The notes under the pieces: model-generated
Database searches by the model: none
Told to the model about the DNA's origin: nothing
Seen by the model: only the letters and a program-made list of their open reading frames with translations
Source of the DNA: Burkholderia sp. GAS332
GTDB taxonomy: Bacteria > Pseudomonadota > Gammaproteobacteria > Burkholderiales > Burkholderiaceae
NCBI GenBank assembly: GCA_900142905.1
Contig: FSRV01000001.1
Coordinates: 4,278,001 to 4,342,000, forward strand
Direction: 5' to 3'
DNA: 64,000 nt
Shown: piece by piece, positions 28,388-38,049 of the stretch
How the letters are laid out: each line of letters begins with the position of its first letter
How positions within the stretch are numbered: position 1 is the stretch's first letter
Position numbers and translations under genes: made by a program

Positions 28388-29008
28388 TCAGGTCACGGAA
28401 TCGAACCGTTTCCGGATAAATCGACAGGGATTGCCGCCATACACCCCCTCTGGATCGAGTGAACGATGCACGACAGACAAGGGCGTCACCACGGCCGAGC
28501 GGCCGATCGTCACACCCATCTGCACAACACATTTCGACGTAATCCAGACGCCATCCTCGATGACGATCGGCGCCACGCGCAGATCCATCGTGGTGCTCAT
28601 GTCGTGAGAGCCGGCACTCAGGAACGTCCCTTGGGAAATACAGACATTCGAGCCGATGCGGATCAGCGCCTGGTTATAGATCCAGACGTCGACGCCGAAC
28701 CAGCAGTTATTGCCCACCTCCAGGTTCCACGGCGACTTCACGCGCAACGGGTGCACAAAGCGGCAACCCATGCCGATCTTCGCGCCGAACAGGCGTAACA
28801 GCGCAACCCGGACCGAGGAAAACGGCAGCAACTTGTTGTTGATCACGCAGGCTTCAACGACAAACCAGATGAGCTCGATCAGGGCGCCGCGCTTCGCGCA
28901 ATAGTTTCCCTTTCCCGCCTGGCTCAGGTCGATCACACGGCCATCGTCGCGAACACCGTCGACTTGCGGCATGCGCCCGATCTGCGGATCGTCGGCAACG
29001 TTACCCAT
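28388..29008 (-). CDS. WcaF-like O-acetyltransferase, left-handed beta helix
   Basis: Hexapeptide-repeat acetyltransferase of 206 residues. The ATG at 29008 lies 7 nt from GGAG; an adjacent ATG at 29011 and an ATG at 29026 are alternatives. The repeat region has IGMGCRFVHPLRVKSPWNLEVG, GVDVWIYNQALIRIGSNVCI and GVWITSKCVVQMGVTIGRSAVV, the [LIV]-G-x4 pattern of the LbH fold. SAGSHDMS carries the expected catalytic His. Colanic-acid WcaF and relatives acetylate a lipid-linked sugar using acetyl-CoA. It lies next to the GMC oxidoreductase on the same strand with a 230-bp gap. Confidence 0.87.
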   Translation of the reverse strand: MGNVADDPQIGRMPQVDGVRDDGRVIDLSQAGKGNYCAKRGALIELIWFVVEACVINNKLLPFSSVRVALLRLFGAKIGMGCRFVHPLRVKSPWNLEVGNNCWFGVDVWIYNQALIRIGSNVCISQGTFLSAGSHDMSTTMDLRVAPIVIEDGVWITSKCVVQMGVTIGRSAVVTPLSVVHRSLDPEGVYGGNPCRFIRKRFDSVT

Positions 29009-29184
29009 CATCTTTCTCCACACCACGAACGGGAATCGACATACCCGCGCATCATGGTTACATTATGTTACCAGTCCTTACTGACCCTGGATTCATGGCC
29101 GTACAGGCAAGCGTTTTGGCGGCTGCACACGTGCCAGTTGGCGCACGATAGCTCTATTGAGACCGCATCTTCCTGGGGCATACG

Positions 29185-29703
29185 ATGACCATCTCGTTTC
29201 CACGTACCACCACCCTGCTGCTTCTTGCCATCGCCACCTACATCGGCACATCCGCCGCGCCGGCGCTCGCGCAGAACGCAGCACCCGCGCCCGCTGCGCC
29301 GGCCCTTGCCGCTACGGCTGCGACGAGCTACGGCACCCCTGCCCCAGCGGCACCCGCCAACCCCGGCGCCGCGCAGCGCAACAGCGAAGCCCAGTTGCTC
29401 GGCGCGCCGCGCGATTACGGTTCGCCAGACGCGCAACAAGGCAATACCGCCGACGCCCAGCAGGCCGCGTTGCTCGACGAACAACGCATGACGGTGTTGG
29501 GCGGGCAAGGCGGTCAGCCGGCTGTGGGCAAGGGCCAACAACGCAACAAGGCGCAGGCCGCCGCCAACGGCAAGGTGCGCGTGGCCGGCCAGCCGGGCGG
29601 CCCGAATGCGGCCGACGGCTTGATGCCCGAGGGCGCGGCGAAAGCCACTTACGCCGATCCGTACGATCCGGGCAAACACGCCGTCTACAAATCCCCGTGG
29701 TGA
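29185..29703 (+). CDS. Exported Ala/Gln-rich protein of unknown function
   Basis: A 172-residue protein with a clear signal peptide (TTTLLLLAIATYIGTSAAPALAQNA). The ATG at 29185 follows a GGGG box. The mature chain is low in hydrophobics and rich in Ala, Pro, Gly and Gln, with a better-conserved-looking end (TYADPYDPGKHAVYKSPW). No Cys or membrane helix follows the signal. The family is not recognised. It is the only plus-strand gene between minus-strand EPS genes, and a periplasmic or outer-membrane helper role is possible. Confidence 0.65.
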   Translation: MTISFPRTTTLLLLAIATYIGTSAAPALAQNAAPAPAAPALAATAATSYGTPAPAAPANPGAAQRNSEAQLLGAPRDYGSPDAQQGNTADAQQAALLDEQRMTVLGGQGGQPAVGKGQQRNKAQAAANGKVRVAGQPGGPNAADGLMPEGAAKATYADPYDPGKHAVYKSPW

Positions 29704-29734
29704 TATCCCATTCATGAGATGGCCGCTTGCCGGA

Positions 29735-31069
29735 TCAATCCGGCGCGGCTTCCTCCGTTGTAGCCGGCTTGCGCCGCCGCCCGGCCACAGCGGTTGAAGA
29801 CTTCGGGGCGCCAAAATACGGCTCCACGTGCGCATGCTCGCCACGAGGCTCGCGCACCAGCGTCGCGAGCCGCTCTTCGAAGGTGCGAATCGTCGACTCC
29901 GGCGATAGCGCGCGCTCCGCATAATGGCGTGCGGCCCGGCCGAGCGCGGCGCGGCGTTCGCGATCGCTCACCAGCACGGTGATTGCCGCCACCAAAGCCT
30001 TGACGTTGTCCGGCGGCACGACCACGCCGCGCGGCGACACCGCGTCGTAGAGACCCGTGCCGTGCCGCGCCATGGCCACCACTGCGCGCCCGCTTGCGAA
30101 CATGCCGGTGAGCTTCGACGGCATCACCAGATCCGCGGCATCGCCACGTTGCGGCAGAACATGAATGTCGGCGAGATTGAGCAGTTCGTTCAGGCGTTCC
30201 ACCGGTTGCAGCGGAATAAAAACGCAGTTCGTCAATCCCGCGCAGCGCTCGATCAAACTCGCTTTCGCCGCGCCGCTGCCGCAGAAAACGAAGGTGACAT
30301 CGGCCCGTGCGGCAAGCAACGCCGCCGCATCGGCGAGCGTTTCGATGCCCTGTTTCGCCCCCATGTTGCCCGAGTACAGCACCACCTTCTGGTCCACCGG
30401 AATGCCCAGCACACGCCGGTAGTCGCTCGCGCGCGCCAGCGGAAAAATAGTCGATACATCGACCCAGTTGGGCAAGGACACGACCCGCGATGGCTCGACA
30501 CCCTTGACCACCGCACGCGCACTCATCTGCGGCGTAATCGACGACACGGTATCGAAGCGCCGCAGCAGCGTGCTTTCGATCCAACGCGCCACGCGCGCTG
30601 CGCGCGAGCTTTTCAGTAGACCCAGATCGAAAGCCGCATCGACCTCGAAGTCCTGAATGTGCAGCCAGGCACTCGCACCCGCGAGTCGTGCGAGCGCCAG
30701 TGCAGCCGGCGCGCACATCAGGGTCGGCGCGATCAGCATTGCCGCATCGGGGCGCCACAGCACCTGCCGGACGAGCAGCGGCAACGAGCTCGCCGCGAAG
30801 CTCGCCAGATGCACCATTCGCTTCAGCCCGCTGGGGCGCGCCGGCACCCACAGCGGCGCGCGCCAGATCGACACACCGTCGCGCTCCTCGCGCTGATACC
30901 GCCAGGACACGTAGTCCGCGGCAACGCGCCAATCAGGGTAATAAGGCGGCGCGCACACCACACGAACCTCGTGACCGCGGCTGGCCAGCAGCACAGCCAT
31001 CTCCGCCGTGTACTTGCCCACTCCCGTCAGTTCGGGCGCGTAGTTGAGGCCGTAGATCAGGATCTTCAT
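29735..31069 (-). CDS. WcaI-like GT4 glycosyltransferase
   Basis: Group 1 glycosyltransferase of 444 residues resembling colanic acid WcaI. Its N-terminus MKILIYGLNYAPELTGVGKY and then VRVVCAPPYYPDW are characteristic. WLHIQDFEVDAAFDLGLL, VVLYSGNMGAKQGIETLADA and HVLPQRGDAADLVMPSKLTGMFASGRAVV follow in order. The C-terminal 45 residues are charged and probably disordered. In colanic acid WcaI is thought to transfer an early sugar, often fucose, onto the lipid-linked acceptor. With gmd and fcl next door that donor is plausible here, but not shown. Confidence 0.9.
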   Translation of the reverse strand: MKILIYGLNYAPELTGVGKYTAEMAVLLASRGHEVRVVCAPPYYPDWRVAADYVSWRYQREERDGVSIWRAPLWVPARPSGLKRMVHLASFAASSLPLLVRQVLWRPDAAMLIAPTLMCAPAALALARLAGASAWLHIQDFEVDAAFDLGLLKSSRAARVARWIESTLLRRFDTVSSITPQMSARAVVKGVEPSRVVSLPNWVDVSTIFPLARASDYRRVLGIPVDQKVVLYSGNMGAKQGIETLADAAALLAARADVTFVFCGSGAAKASLIERCAGLTNCVFIPLQPVERLNELLNLADIHVLPQRGDAADLVMPSKLTGMFASGRAVVAMARHGTGLYDAVSPRGVVVPPDNVKALVAAITVLVSDRERRAALGRAARHYAERALSPESTIRTFEERLATLVREPRGEHAHVEPYFGAPKSSTAVAGRRRKPATTEEAAPD

Positions 31070-31124
31070 TGTGGCTGCCAGAACGTATTAGCGCTTCACA
31101 TGCGCAACGGGCCCGTGAGAGGCT

Positions 31125-32267
31125 TCAGTCGCTCAACATCAGCGCGCAGCCACGAGCGATATTGGCCGCAGCGGAAGGGGGATCGAATCGGCGAATCACA
31201 TCCATGCAACGGCGCGCCGTACCGCCGGCGTCGGCGAACGCCTCCATCGCCTTGAGCATCGTGCGCTGCAGTCCGGCGACGTCGCCCGCCGTGAATGCAT
31301 AGCCGCTCACGCCGTCGATCACCAGTTCCGGCACACAGCCGCAACTCTCGCTGACCACCGCCGGGCAGCCATGCGCGAGCGCCTCGTTGACGACGAGTCC
31401 CCACGGCTCGCTGTAGCTCGGCAGCACCATGCAGGTCGCGCCGTAATACTCGCGGGTGAGCGGTTCGTCCTGCAAACTGCCGGCGAACGTGACGGCGTCG
31501 CCCAACTCGAGCTTGGCCACCTCCGCGTGCAGTGCCTCCGCCATCGGCCCCGTGCCGACAATGCGCAACTTCGCCGCTGGAATACGCCGCCGCAAGCCGG
31601 CGAACGCCTCGATCAGCGTGCCGATGCCCTTCTCTTCCGAGAGACGGCCCACATAGAGAAACACCGGCGGATTGCCGGCGCGCGCGGCGACCCGCTCGAC
31701 CAGCGCGCGCTCCGGCGAGAACGAGCCGGGCAAGGCGGCGGCCTGACAGGGCACGAAAATCTTGTCGCCCTTCGCCCCGAGTGACAGCAGATACTCGCGG
31801 CTGCGCTCGCCGAAGCCGAAATAGCCGTCACAGAGCGAGAAGAACACGCGCTTCGGAATCGATGTCAACAGCTTCTTGGGCCGGTCGCGCGCGGTCGAAT
31901 CGCAGAACACCGCGCGCCGCTTGCCGGTCACGATGCACGCCGCCAGCATGGCCCAGTATTCCGGACGGTGGTAGCCCGGCAGAACGATCAGATCCGACTT
32001 GGTTCGCAGGACTTCCCAGGTGAGCCGCGCGATCATCTTCAGCGTCGGCACATCCTCGTAGCAACCGTCGAACAACTTTTGCATCGGATAGCGATGGTAC
32101 GAATAGTCGACATCTGAAAAGCCGACACGATCGTGTTCGGTGTCCGCGATCTGCACCATCGAGTAGCGAATCGCGCCGGATGACGAAATGTTATGCAAAG
32201 CGGAGAACACGACACCCTTGTGACGCGACCATACGACGTTGTGGAAGATCGTGACTGACGCAGTCAT
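31125..32267 (-). CDS. GT4 glycosyltransferase
   Basis: Group 1 glycosyltransferase of 380 residues. The ATG at 32267 is preferred over the open frame to 32351, with GAGGAG about 10 nt upstream. Motifs: VIADTEH-like acceptor domain start, then LIVLPGYHRPEYW, FVPCQAAALPGSF, VFLYVGRLSEEKGIGTLIEAF, LRIVGTGPMAE and PSYSEPWGLVVNEALAHGCPAVV, with E-x7-E. It lies between fcl and the WcaI-like gene on one strand with short gaps, so all are probably one transcript. Confidence 0.9.
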   Translation of the reverse strand: MTASVTIFHNVVWSRHKGVVFSALHNISSSGAIRYSMVQIADTEHDRVGFSDVDYSYHRYPMQKLFDGCYEDVPTLKMIARLTWEVLRTKSDLIVLPGYHRPEYWAMLAACIVTGKRRAVFCDSTARDRPKKLLTSIPKRVFFSLCDGYFGFGERSREYLLSLGAKGDKIFVPCQAAALPGSFSPERALVERVAARAGNPPVFLYVGRLSEEKGIGTLIEAFAGLRRRIPAAKLRIVGTGPMAEALHAEVAKLELGDAVTFAGSLQDEPLTREYYGATCMVLPSYSEPWGLVVNEALAHGCPAVVSESCGCVPELVIDGVSGYAFTAGDVAGLQRTMLKAMEAFADAGGTARRCMDVIRRFDPPSAAANIARGCALMLSD

Positions 32268-32386
32268 TTTTATGCAACTCCTCGAAAAATCGTCCCTGTG
32301 TGCGTTGCACGCGACTCGCGCGAAACGCCCCACGCGTCCCTGCAATCTCAATTCCGGAATCGCGCTCGACGGCCTTCAGTGCGCGC

Positions 32387-33343
32387 CTAGGCCTGCATGG
32401 CGGCGGGTGTCGAGCCAGCGTGTAATGCAACGAATTCCCGATACGTGGACGCGATGCCCTCTTCAAGGCCAATGGTCGCGTGCCAACCCATTTTCGCGAG
32501 CCGCGATACGTCAAGCAGCTTGCGCGGCGTGCCGTCGGGTTTGGAGGCGTCGAAAACGAGTTCGCCGTCGAAGCCGGCCACCTTGCAGATGCATTCGGCC
32601 AGCTCGCGAATCGACAGGTCTTCACCCACCCCGACGTTGAACAGGCCTTCGGTCACGTTGTGCTCGAGCACGAAGAGCGTCGCCGCGGCGAGATCGTCGA
32701 CGTGCAGAAACTCCCGGCGCGGCGTGCCCGATCCCCACACCGTCAAGGTCGCGGCGCCGTTCACTTTCGCTTCGTGCGCCTTCCTCAGGAGCGCCGGCAA
32801 GACATGGCTGCTGTTCAGGTCGTAGTTGTCGTTCGGGCCGTACAGATTGGTCGGCATCAACGAGACGTACTGTGTGCCGTACTCGCGGTTGTACGCCTCG
32901 CACAGCTTGAGGCCGGCGATCTTCGCAATCGCGTAGGCGTCGTTGGTCGGCTCCAGCGGCGAGCTCAGCAGATACTCCTCGCGGATCGGCTGCGGACATT
33001 GCTTCGGATAAATGCACGACGAACCGAAGAACACCAGCCGCTCGACCTGGGCACGATACGCGGCGTGAATCACGTTGGTTTCGATCACCAGGTTTTCATA
33101 GATGAATTCACCCGGCTGCGACGCGTTGGCGAGAATACCGCCTACGCGCGCGGCCGCGAGCAGCACCACGTCGATCTTGTCCTGCTCGAAGAAGCGGTTC
33201 ACGGCCGCCTGATCCTTGAGGTCGAGCTCTGCTCGCGAACGCGTGACAACGTTGTGGTAACCCTCGGCATTCAGCCGCCGGACCAGCGCGGAGCCGACCA
33301 TGCCACGGTGGCCCGCGACGAAGATGCGTGCGTGTTTGTTCAT
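32387..33343 (-). CDS. fcl: GDP-L-fucose synthase (Fcl/WcaG)
   Basis: NADPH-dependent epimerase-reductase that turns GDP-4-keto-6-deoxymannose into GDP-L-fucose in the cytoplasm. It has 318 residues, the usual size. The Rossmann motif [17 protein letters not shown] is at the start. The catalytic Ser/Tyr/Lys set is visible as [11 protein letters not shown] and [11 protein letters not shown], and [13 protein letters not shown] and [14 protein letters not shown] are family hallmarks. It lies 6 bp after gmd on the same strand, so the two steps are encoded together. Confidence 0.96.
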   Translation of the reverse strand: MNKHARIFVAGHRGMVGSALVRRLNAEGYHNVVTRSRAELDLKDQAAVNRFFEQDKIDVVLLAAARVGGILANASQPGEFIYENLVIETNVIHAAYRAQVERLVFFGSSCIYPKQCPQPIREEYLLSSPLEPTNDAYAIAKIAGLKLCEAYNREYGTQYVSLMPTNLYGPNDNYDLNSSHVLPALLRKAHEAKVNGAATLTVWGSGTPRREFLHVDDLAAATLFVLEHNVTEGLFNVGVGEDLSIRELAECICKVAGFDGELVFDASKPDGTPRKLLDVSRLAKMGWHATIGLEEGIASTYREFVALHAGSTPAAMQA

Positions 33344-33349
33344 CGCCGT

Positions 33350-34468
33350 TTACTCGTGATGTTCCAATGCCGTGAAACCGGCCAGCGTGACAAGCGCGTC
33401 ACGTCTTGCAATCTGATAGTCCGCCCGCACCATTTCCTTGACGAGCGCGCTGAACGGCGTAGTCGGCTTCCAGCCGAGCTGCGCATGGGCTTTCGACGGA
33501 TCGCCCAGCAGCGTCTCGACTTCGGCGGGCCGGAAGTAGCGCGGATCGACACGCACGATCACATCGCCGGGCGACATCTTGATCTCGCGCCCTTCCACCT
33601 TCTCGACAATGCCGACCTCATCCACGCCGCTGCCTTCGAAGCGCACCGTGACACCCAACTCGGCGGCGGCGTGCTGAACGAACTCACGCACGCTGTACTG
33701 CACGCCGGTGGCGATGACGTAGTCCTCCGGCTGCTGCTGTTGCAGCATGCGCCATTGCATCTCCACGTAGTCGCGCGCGTGGCCCCAGTCGCGCAACGCC
33801 GAGAGATTGCCGAGGTACAAGGTTTTCTGCATGCCCACCGCAATACGTGCCACGGCGCGCGTGATCTTGCGCGTGACGAAGGTCTCGCCCCGCACCGGCG
33901 ATTCGTGATTGAACAGAATCCCGTTGCAGGCGTAGAGCCCGTACGCCTCGCGGTAATTGACCGTGGTCCAGTAGGCAAACAGCTTGGCGACCGCATACGG
34001 GCTGCGCGGATAGAACGGCGTGGTCTCGGACTGCGGCACCTGTTGCACGAGGCCGTACAGCTCCGAGGTGGAGGCCTGATAAAAACGCGTCTTGTGCTGC
34101 AGCCCCAGAATGCGGATCGCTTCGAGAATCCGCAAGGCGCCGAGGCCGTCCGCATTGGCCGTGTATTCCGGTTCCTCGAACGACACCGCCACGTGGCTCT
34201 GCGCCGCGAGGTTGTAGATCTCGTCGGGCTCGACACGCTGGATCACGCGCAGGATGCTGGTCGAGTCGGTCAGATCGGCATGATGCAGAAAGAGTCGCTG
34301 ATCGGGATCGTGCGGGTCGCGATAGAGATGATCGATCCGGTCTGTATTGAACAGCGATGACCTGCGTTTGATGCCATGTACGTCGTAATCCTTGCTGAGC
34401 AGCAGCTCAGCTAGATACGACCCGTCCTGTCCAGTGATACCGGTGATCAACGCGACCTTACGTTTCAT
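33350..34468 (-). CDS. gmd: GDP-mannose 4,6-dehydratase (Gmd)
   Basis: Short-chain-fold dehydratase of 372 residues that converts GDP-D-mannose to GDP-4-keto-6-deoxy-D-mannose, the first step to GDP-L-fucose. The ATG at 34468 is chosen to begin [67 protein letters not shown] and [12 protein letters not shown] (Tyr and Lys of the active site) are all present. Substrate comes from the guanylyltransferases in this window. It precedes fcl in the operon. Confidence 0.96.
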   Translation of the reverse strand: MKRKVALITGITGQDGSYLAELLLSKDYDVHGIKRRSSLFNTDRIDHLYRDPHDPDQRLFLHHADLTDSTSILRVIQRVEPDEIYNLAAQSHVAVSFEEPEYTANADGLGALRILEAIRILGLQHKTRFYQASTSELYGLVQQVPQSETTPFYPRSPYAVAKLFAYWTTVNYREAYGLYACNGILFNHESPVRGETFVTRKITRAVARIAVGMQKTLYLGNLSALRDWGHARDYVEMQWRMLQQQQPEDYVIATGVQYSVREFVQHAAAELGVTVRFEGSGVDEVGIVEKVEGREIKMSPGDVIVRVDPRYFRPAEVETLLGDPSKAHAQLGWKPTTPFSALVKEMVRADYQIARRDALVTLAGFTALEHHE

Positions 34469-34558
34469 GGAACCCTCTCTTCGTTGAACTTTGCGATGTC
34501 CGTGCAACAGCACGCTCGAGTGGCCGGCCCCGTCACGGGGCCGCCGCTGCATCAACCC

Positions 34559-36793
34559 TTAGCCGGCAATGCTGTCGTAACCGTAATAACCGCCCTGATA
34601 GCCAGAACCGAGGAATGCCCCTTCCTGAGGCACATCGGTGAGCAACACCCCTTTGAGCGATACGCCACCGTTGAAGAGGCGCTTGGCCGTCTCGGCAATC
34701 TCGTTCAACGGATGGCGGCCGTGGCGCACCACCAGCAGCGTGGTGCCGGCGTACTTGCCGATCACCGTCGAGTCGGTCACGGCGAGCACAGGCGGTGTAT
34801 CGACGATCACGATGTCGTAGTGCGATTTCAATTCTTCGAGCATCGTTTCGAAGCGCTTGCTCATCAGCAATTCAGACGGATGCGAGGGCAGCGTGCCCTT
34901 GGCGAGCACATCGAGTCCGGGCAACACGTCGCGCTGGATCATCGAGCCGAGATCGCCGCCGCTCAGCACATCCGAGAGGCCCGGCTGATGGCCGATGCCG
35001 AAATGCGAATGGACGTCGCCGCGCCGCATGTCGCCGTCGATAATCAGCACCCGCTTGTTCGCCGACGCCACCAGCGCCGCCAGATTCACCGACAGGAACG
35101 ACTTGCCGGTGTCGGGCCGCGAACCCGTGATCATCACGACGTTGTTCTCGGCGTGATCGAGCGACAACTGCAACGAGGTCCGCAGATTGCGCACGCCTTC
35201 CACGGCGATGTCTTCCGGCGCCTGCTGCGCGAGCACATGAAGCCCGCGGCGGCGCAGCATGACGTTTTCCTGCAAACGCAACTGAGTCTGGCTGCGCGGC
35301 ACGATCGCGAACACCGGTACGCCGAGCACCGCTTCGAGTTCATCCGGACGTTCCACCCCGCCGTACATCGCGCGCTTGAAGAAGGTCAGCATGATGCCGA
35401 TCAGCACGCCGCCGCCGAGCGAGATCAGGATCGCCAGCACGCGCTTCGGCCGCACGGGCTCGTCAGGCGTTTCGGCGAAGTCCACCACCCGCACGTTGCC
35501 CACCTGGCCGGCTTTCGCCACCCGGAGTTGCTGCGCGCTGTTCAACAGATTGGTATAGAGCTCCGTGTCGACGTGCACGTCGCGCAGCAGGCGCAACGCG
35601 GTCTGCTCGGTATCGGGCATCACGGCCACGCTGCGGTTCATGTTGGCCGCCGCGCCCTCCAATGCTGCGATCTGCGCGTCGAGCGCGGCTACCGCCGGGT
35701 GGTTCGGCGTGAAGCGCTGCAACATCTCCGCGCGTTGCTGCTGCAGATCGAGCAGCTTGGTCTTGTTGTCGACCACCTGCTGCAGCAGCAGGCGGCTTTC
35801 TTCACCGAGATCGACCGTGCCGTGCTGGTTACGGAACTTGTTATAGCGTTGCTCGGCGTCGTCGAGTTCCTTGCGCAAGCCAGGCAATTGCTGATCGAGG
35901 AAGGCCAGCATATGCTCCGCTTCGGTCGAACGGCTCTCCACATCCTGACGCACGAATTCGCGCGCCATGCTGTTGACGATCGCCGCGGTCAGCGCCGGGT
36001 CGCCGCCTTCGAGGCTCGTGCGGATCACGCCGGACTGCAATGTGGTCTCGGCGACCACGAGTGCCTTTTGCAAGCGGTCCACGGTCCCCAGCGTCGAGGC
36101 GCGCTGCAGTTCGAAACGCGAGCCGGGCTCGCCGACCAGCTTGTCGACGTGCAACGCGATCGGGCCGTCGGCGGTATCGGTTTCCACGGTCTCGCCGACA
36201 TGGCCGGAGAGAATCGCAATACCGTTCTTGTCGCGCAGCACGTACGACCCGCCCTCGCCCGCAATCAGCGTGAAGGTCGTGTCGTAGAAATCCTTCGTGG
36301 TGTCGAAGCGCGACACGGCAATGCTCTCGTTACCCCATGCGTAGCCCGACAGGTTGATGAACGACGGCAACCTGAAGCCCCATTGCCCGTTCACCAGCCC
36401 CGCGATCATCCCGCCGATGAACGGCAGGGTGCGCGGCCCAGCCGTAATGTCGAGGTGCAGGCTCTTGACCGTTTCCTCGGTGACGAGCCGTGACTTCAAC
36501 AGCTCGATCTCCGCCGCCGTCGAGGGCTTGGTGTCGAACATGCCGGTGAGCGGCGGCAAGGAATCCTTGCCGTTCGCGTTGGCGTTCGCCGTCTTGTCCT
36601 CGACGTGGAACAGGACATCCGCGCGATACGTCGGTGGCGCGAGGAACGCATACGCGCACCCCAGCGCGAGTGCGATCAGCGTCACCATCACGATCGTGCG
36701 CCAGCCCCTCACGATCGTGCGCAGGTAGTCCGACAGATGCAGCTCGTCCGATCCGGACACGTCGGTATAGCGGTTTTCGAAGTTAATTGCCAT
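34559..36793 (-). CDS. wzc: Wzc-type polysaccharide co-polymerase and BY-kinase
   Basis: Inner-membrane tyrosine autokinase of 744 residues that controls EPS chain length and export with Wza. The ATG at 36793 is preferred to the GTG at 36802, with GGGTGA upstream. A Wzz domain has the first membrane helix (TIVMVTLIALALGCAYAFLA), a long periplasmic coiled-coil region, and a second helix near residue 450 (LAILISLGGGVLIGIMLTFF). The kinase domain has Walker A GSRPDTGKS, Walker A' VLIIDGDMRRGD and Walker B IVIVDTPPVLAV. A C-terminal Tyr cluster (GYQGGYYGYDS) is the autophosphorylation site. No cognate phosphatase (Wzb) gene is seen in the window, which is unusual for this gene set. Confidence 0.96.
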   Translation of the reverse strand: MAINFENRYTDVSGSDELHLSDYLRTIVRGWRTIVMVTLIALALGCAYAFLAPPTYRADVLFHVEDKTANANANGKDSLPPLTGMFDTKPSTAAEIELLKSRLVTEETVKSLHLDITAGPRTLPFIGGMIAGLVNGQWGFRLPSFINLSGYAWGNESIAVSRFDTTKDFYDTTFTLIAGEGGSYVLRDKNGIAILSGHVGETVETDTADGPIALHVDKLVGEPGSRFELQRASTLGTVDRLQKALVVAETTLQSGVIRTSLEGGDPALTAAIVNSMAREFVRQDVESRSTEAEHMLAFLDQQLPGLRKELDDAEQRYNKFRNQHGTVDLGEESRLLLQQVVDNKTKLLDLQQQRAEMLQRFTPNHPAVAALDAQIAALEGAAANMNRSVAVMPDTEQTALRLLRDVHVDTELYTNLLNSAQQLRVAKAGQVGNVRVVDFAETPDEPVRPKRVLAILISLGGGVLIGIMLTFFKRAMYGGVERPDELEAVLGVPVFAIVPRSQTQLRLQENVMLRRRGLHVLAQQAPEDIAVEGVRNLRTSLQLSLDHAENNVVMITGSRPDTGKSFLSVNLAALVASANKRVLIIDGDMRRGDVHSHFGIGHQPGLSDVLSGGDLGSMIQRDVLPGLDVLAKGTLPSHPSELLMSKRFETMLEELKSHYDIVIVDTPPVLAVTDSTVIGKYAGTTLLVVRHGRHPLNEIAETAKRLFNGGVSLKGVLLTDVPQEGAFLGSGYQGGYYGYDSIAG

Positions 36794-36842
36794 TTTGTTC
36801 ACCCAACAAAGCCCGGCGGTTCAAGGTCACGTTGCACGATTG

Positions 36843-37982
36843 TTATTTCGCAAGAATGGCACCCGTCACAGCCGCGTTGATCGCCGGCAGCAGCAGGTTC
36901 AACACACGGTTGAAGCGGACCAGCCCGCCTTGACCGACATACACGACGTCCTTCGGTTGGAGCTCGAACTGATTGGCGAGGATCATGGACACCGGCGAGG
37001 TCGCATCGAGGTGGTAGACCTGCGGCGAGTCGCTGGTCGAATTGCGGATCACGAACAACTGTCTGGCCGCCGCCGTGTTCGAGTCGAAGCTGCCGCTGTC
37101 GGACAGGGCCTGCGAAAGCGTCATCGAACCGTTAGGCATCGGCACGATGGTCGCCGGCTTGTTGACCTCGCCCATCACATACACGCCGCTGTCTTCGCGC
37201 GAAGACACCCGCACCATGTCGCCGGCCTGAAGGTAGATGTCCGACGGATTGTGGCCGCGCTTGATCATGTCAGACACGTTGAGCGGATACGTGACGCCGT
37301 TACGGATCAACTCCACCCGGCTGCGATCCGCATTCGCGGTGAAGCCGCCGCCCTGGCCAATCACGCTCGTCAGCGACAGCGGGATGTCGGTGACCGACTG
37401 CGCGCCAGGGGTGCGTACTTCGCCATCGACGTAAACCTGCGCGTTTCGGAACGAGGCCACCCGCACCGTCACCTCGGGCTTCTGATACACGTTGCCCAGG
37501 CGCTTATGCAGTTCCTTCTGGATCGATGCGACGTCCTTGCCTGCCACGTGCAAATTGCCGGCGTACGGGAACTGGATGTCGCCGTTTTCGTCGATCAGAA
37601 AACCGGGCGCGGCATCTGTCGGTTTTGTGTTCTGCGCAGGCTGGCCAAGCGCAGCGGCGAGTTCCGGGTGGTCCCACACAACGATCTGCAGCACATCGCC
37701 GGGGCCGACCTTGTAAGCCGACGGTTTGCCGAACAGCGCGAGCGTCTGCGGTGGGAGTTGCGCGGACGTCTGCGCCGCGTTCATCTTGCGCAGCAGCGCG
37801 AGGTTGATATCGGTAATCTGGATCTGCTGTTGCTGCGACGCTTCTGTGCTGTAATCCCCACCCGTGTCCTGAAGCGCGGCTGGCGTAATCATCCGTTGAC
37901 CCGGTACTTCCCCGCATCCGGAAAGCAGTGCTGAAGCAGTGAGAATCACGAGACTTCCCGTGCGTAAACCAAGCGAGCTCAT
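36843..37982 (-). CDS. wza: Wza-type outer-membrane polysaccharide export lipoprotein (OPX)
   Basis: Outer-membrane export channel subunit of 379 residues. The signal ends in a lipobox (LTASALLSGCG), so it is lipid-anchored. The polysaccharide-export domain YKVGPGDVLQIVVWDHPEL is near residue 90, followed by SLBB domains (VYVDGEVRTPGAQSV; VYVMGEVNKPATIV). A hydrophobic C-terminal helix (VLNLLLPAINAAVTGAIL) would form the outer-membrane barrel as in E. coli Wza. It lies 49 bp before wzc and pairs with it in the export machine. Confidence 0.95.
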   Translation of the reverse strand: MSSLGLRTGSLVILTASALLSGCGEVPGQRMITPAALQDTGGDYSTEASQQQQIQITDINLALLRKMNAAQTSAQLPPQTLALFGKPSAYKVGPGDVLQIVVWDHPELAAALGQPAQNTKPTDAAPGFLIDENGDIQFPYAGNLHVAGKDVASIQKELHKRLGNVYQKPEVTVRVASFRNAQVYVDGEVRTPGAQSVTDIPLSLTSVIGQGGGFTANADRSRVELIRNGVTYPLNVSDMIKRGHNPSDIYLQAGDMVRVSSREDSGVYVMGEVNKPATIVPMPNGSMTLSQALSDSGSFDSNTAAARQLFVIRNSTSDSPQVYHLDATSPVSMILANQFELQPKDVVYVGQGGLVRFNRVLNLLLPAINAAVTGAILAK

Positions 37983-38049
37983 GGTGTTTCCTCCTTGCGC
38001 CAGGGCTTCGTCCTCGGGGGAGGTAGCGCCCAGCGTGCTTGTTAACTAC

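Noticed and set aside
32480..36493. Very long plus-strand frames (626 and 669 codons) opposite gmd, fcl and wzc
   Set aside because: They are antisense shadows caused by high GC at third positions. Composition is His/Arg/Asp-rich and no domain is seen, while the minus-strand genes have full family motifs.
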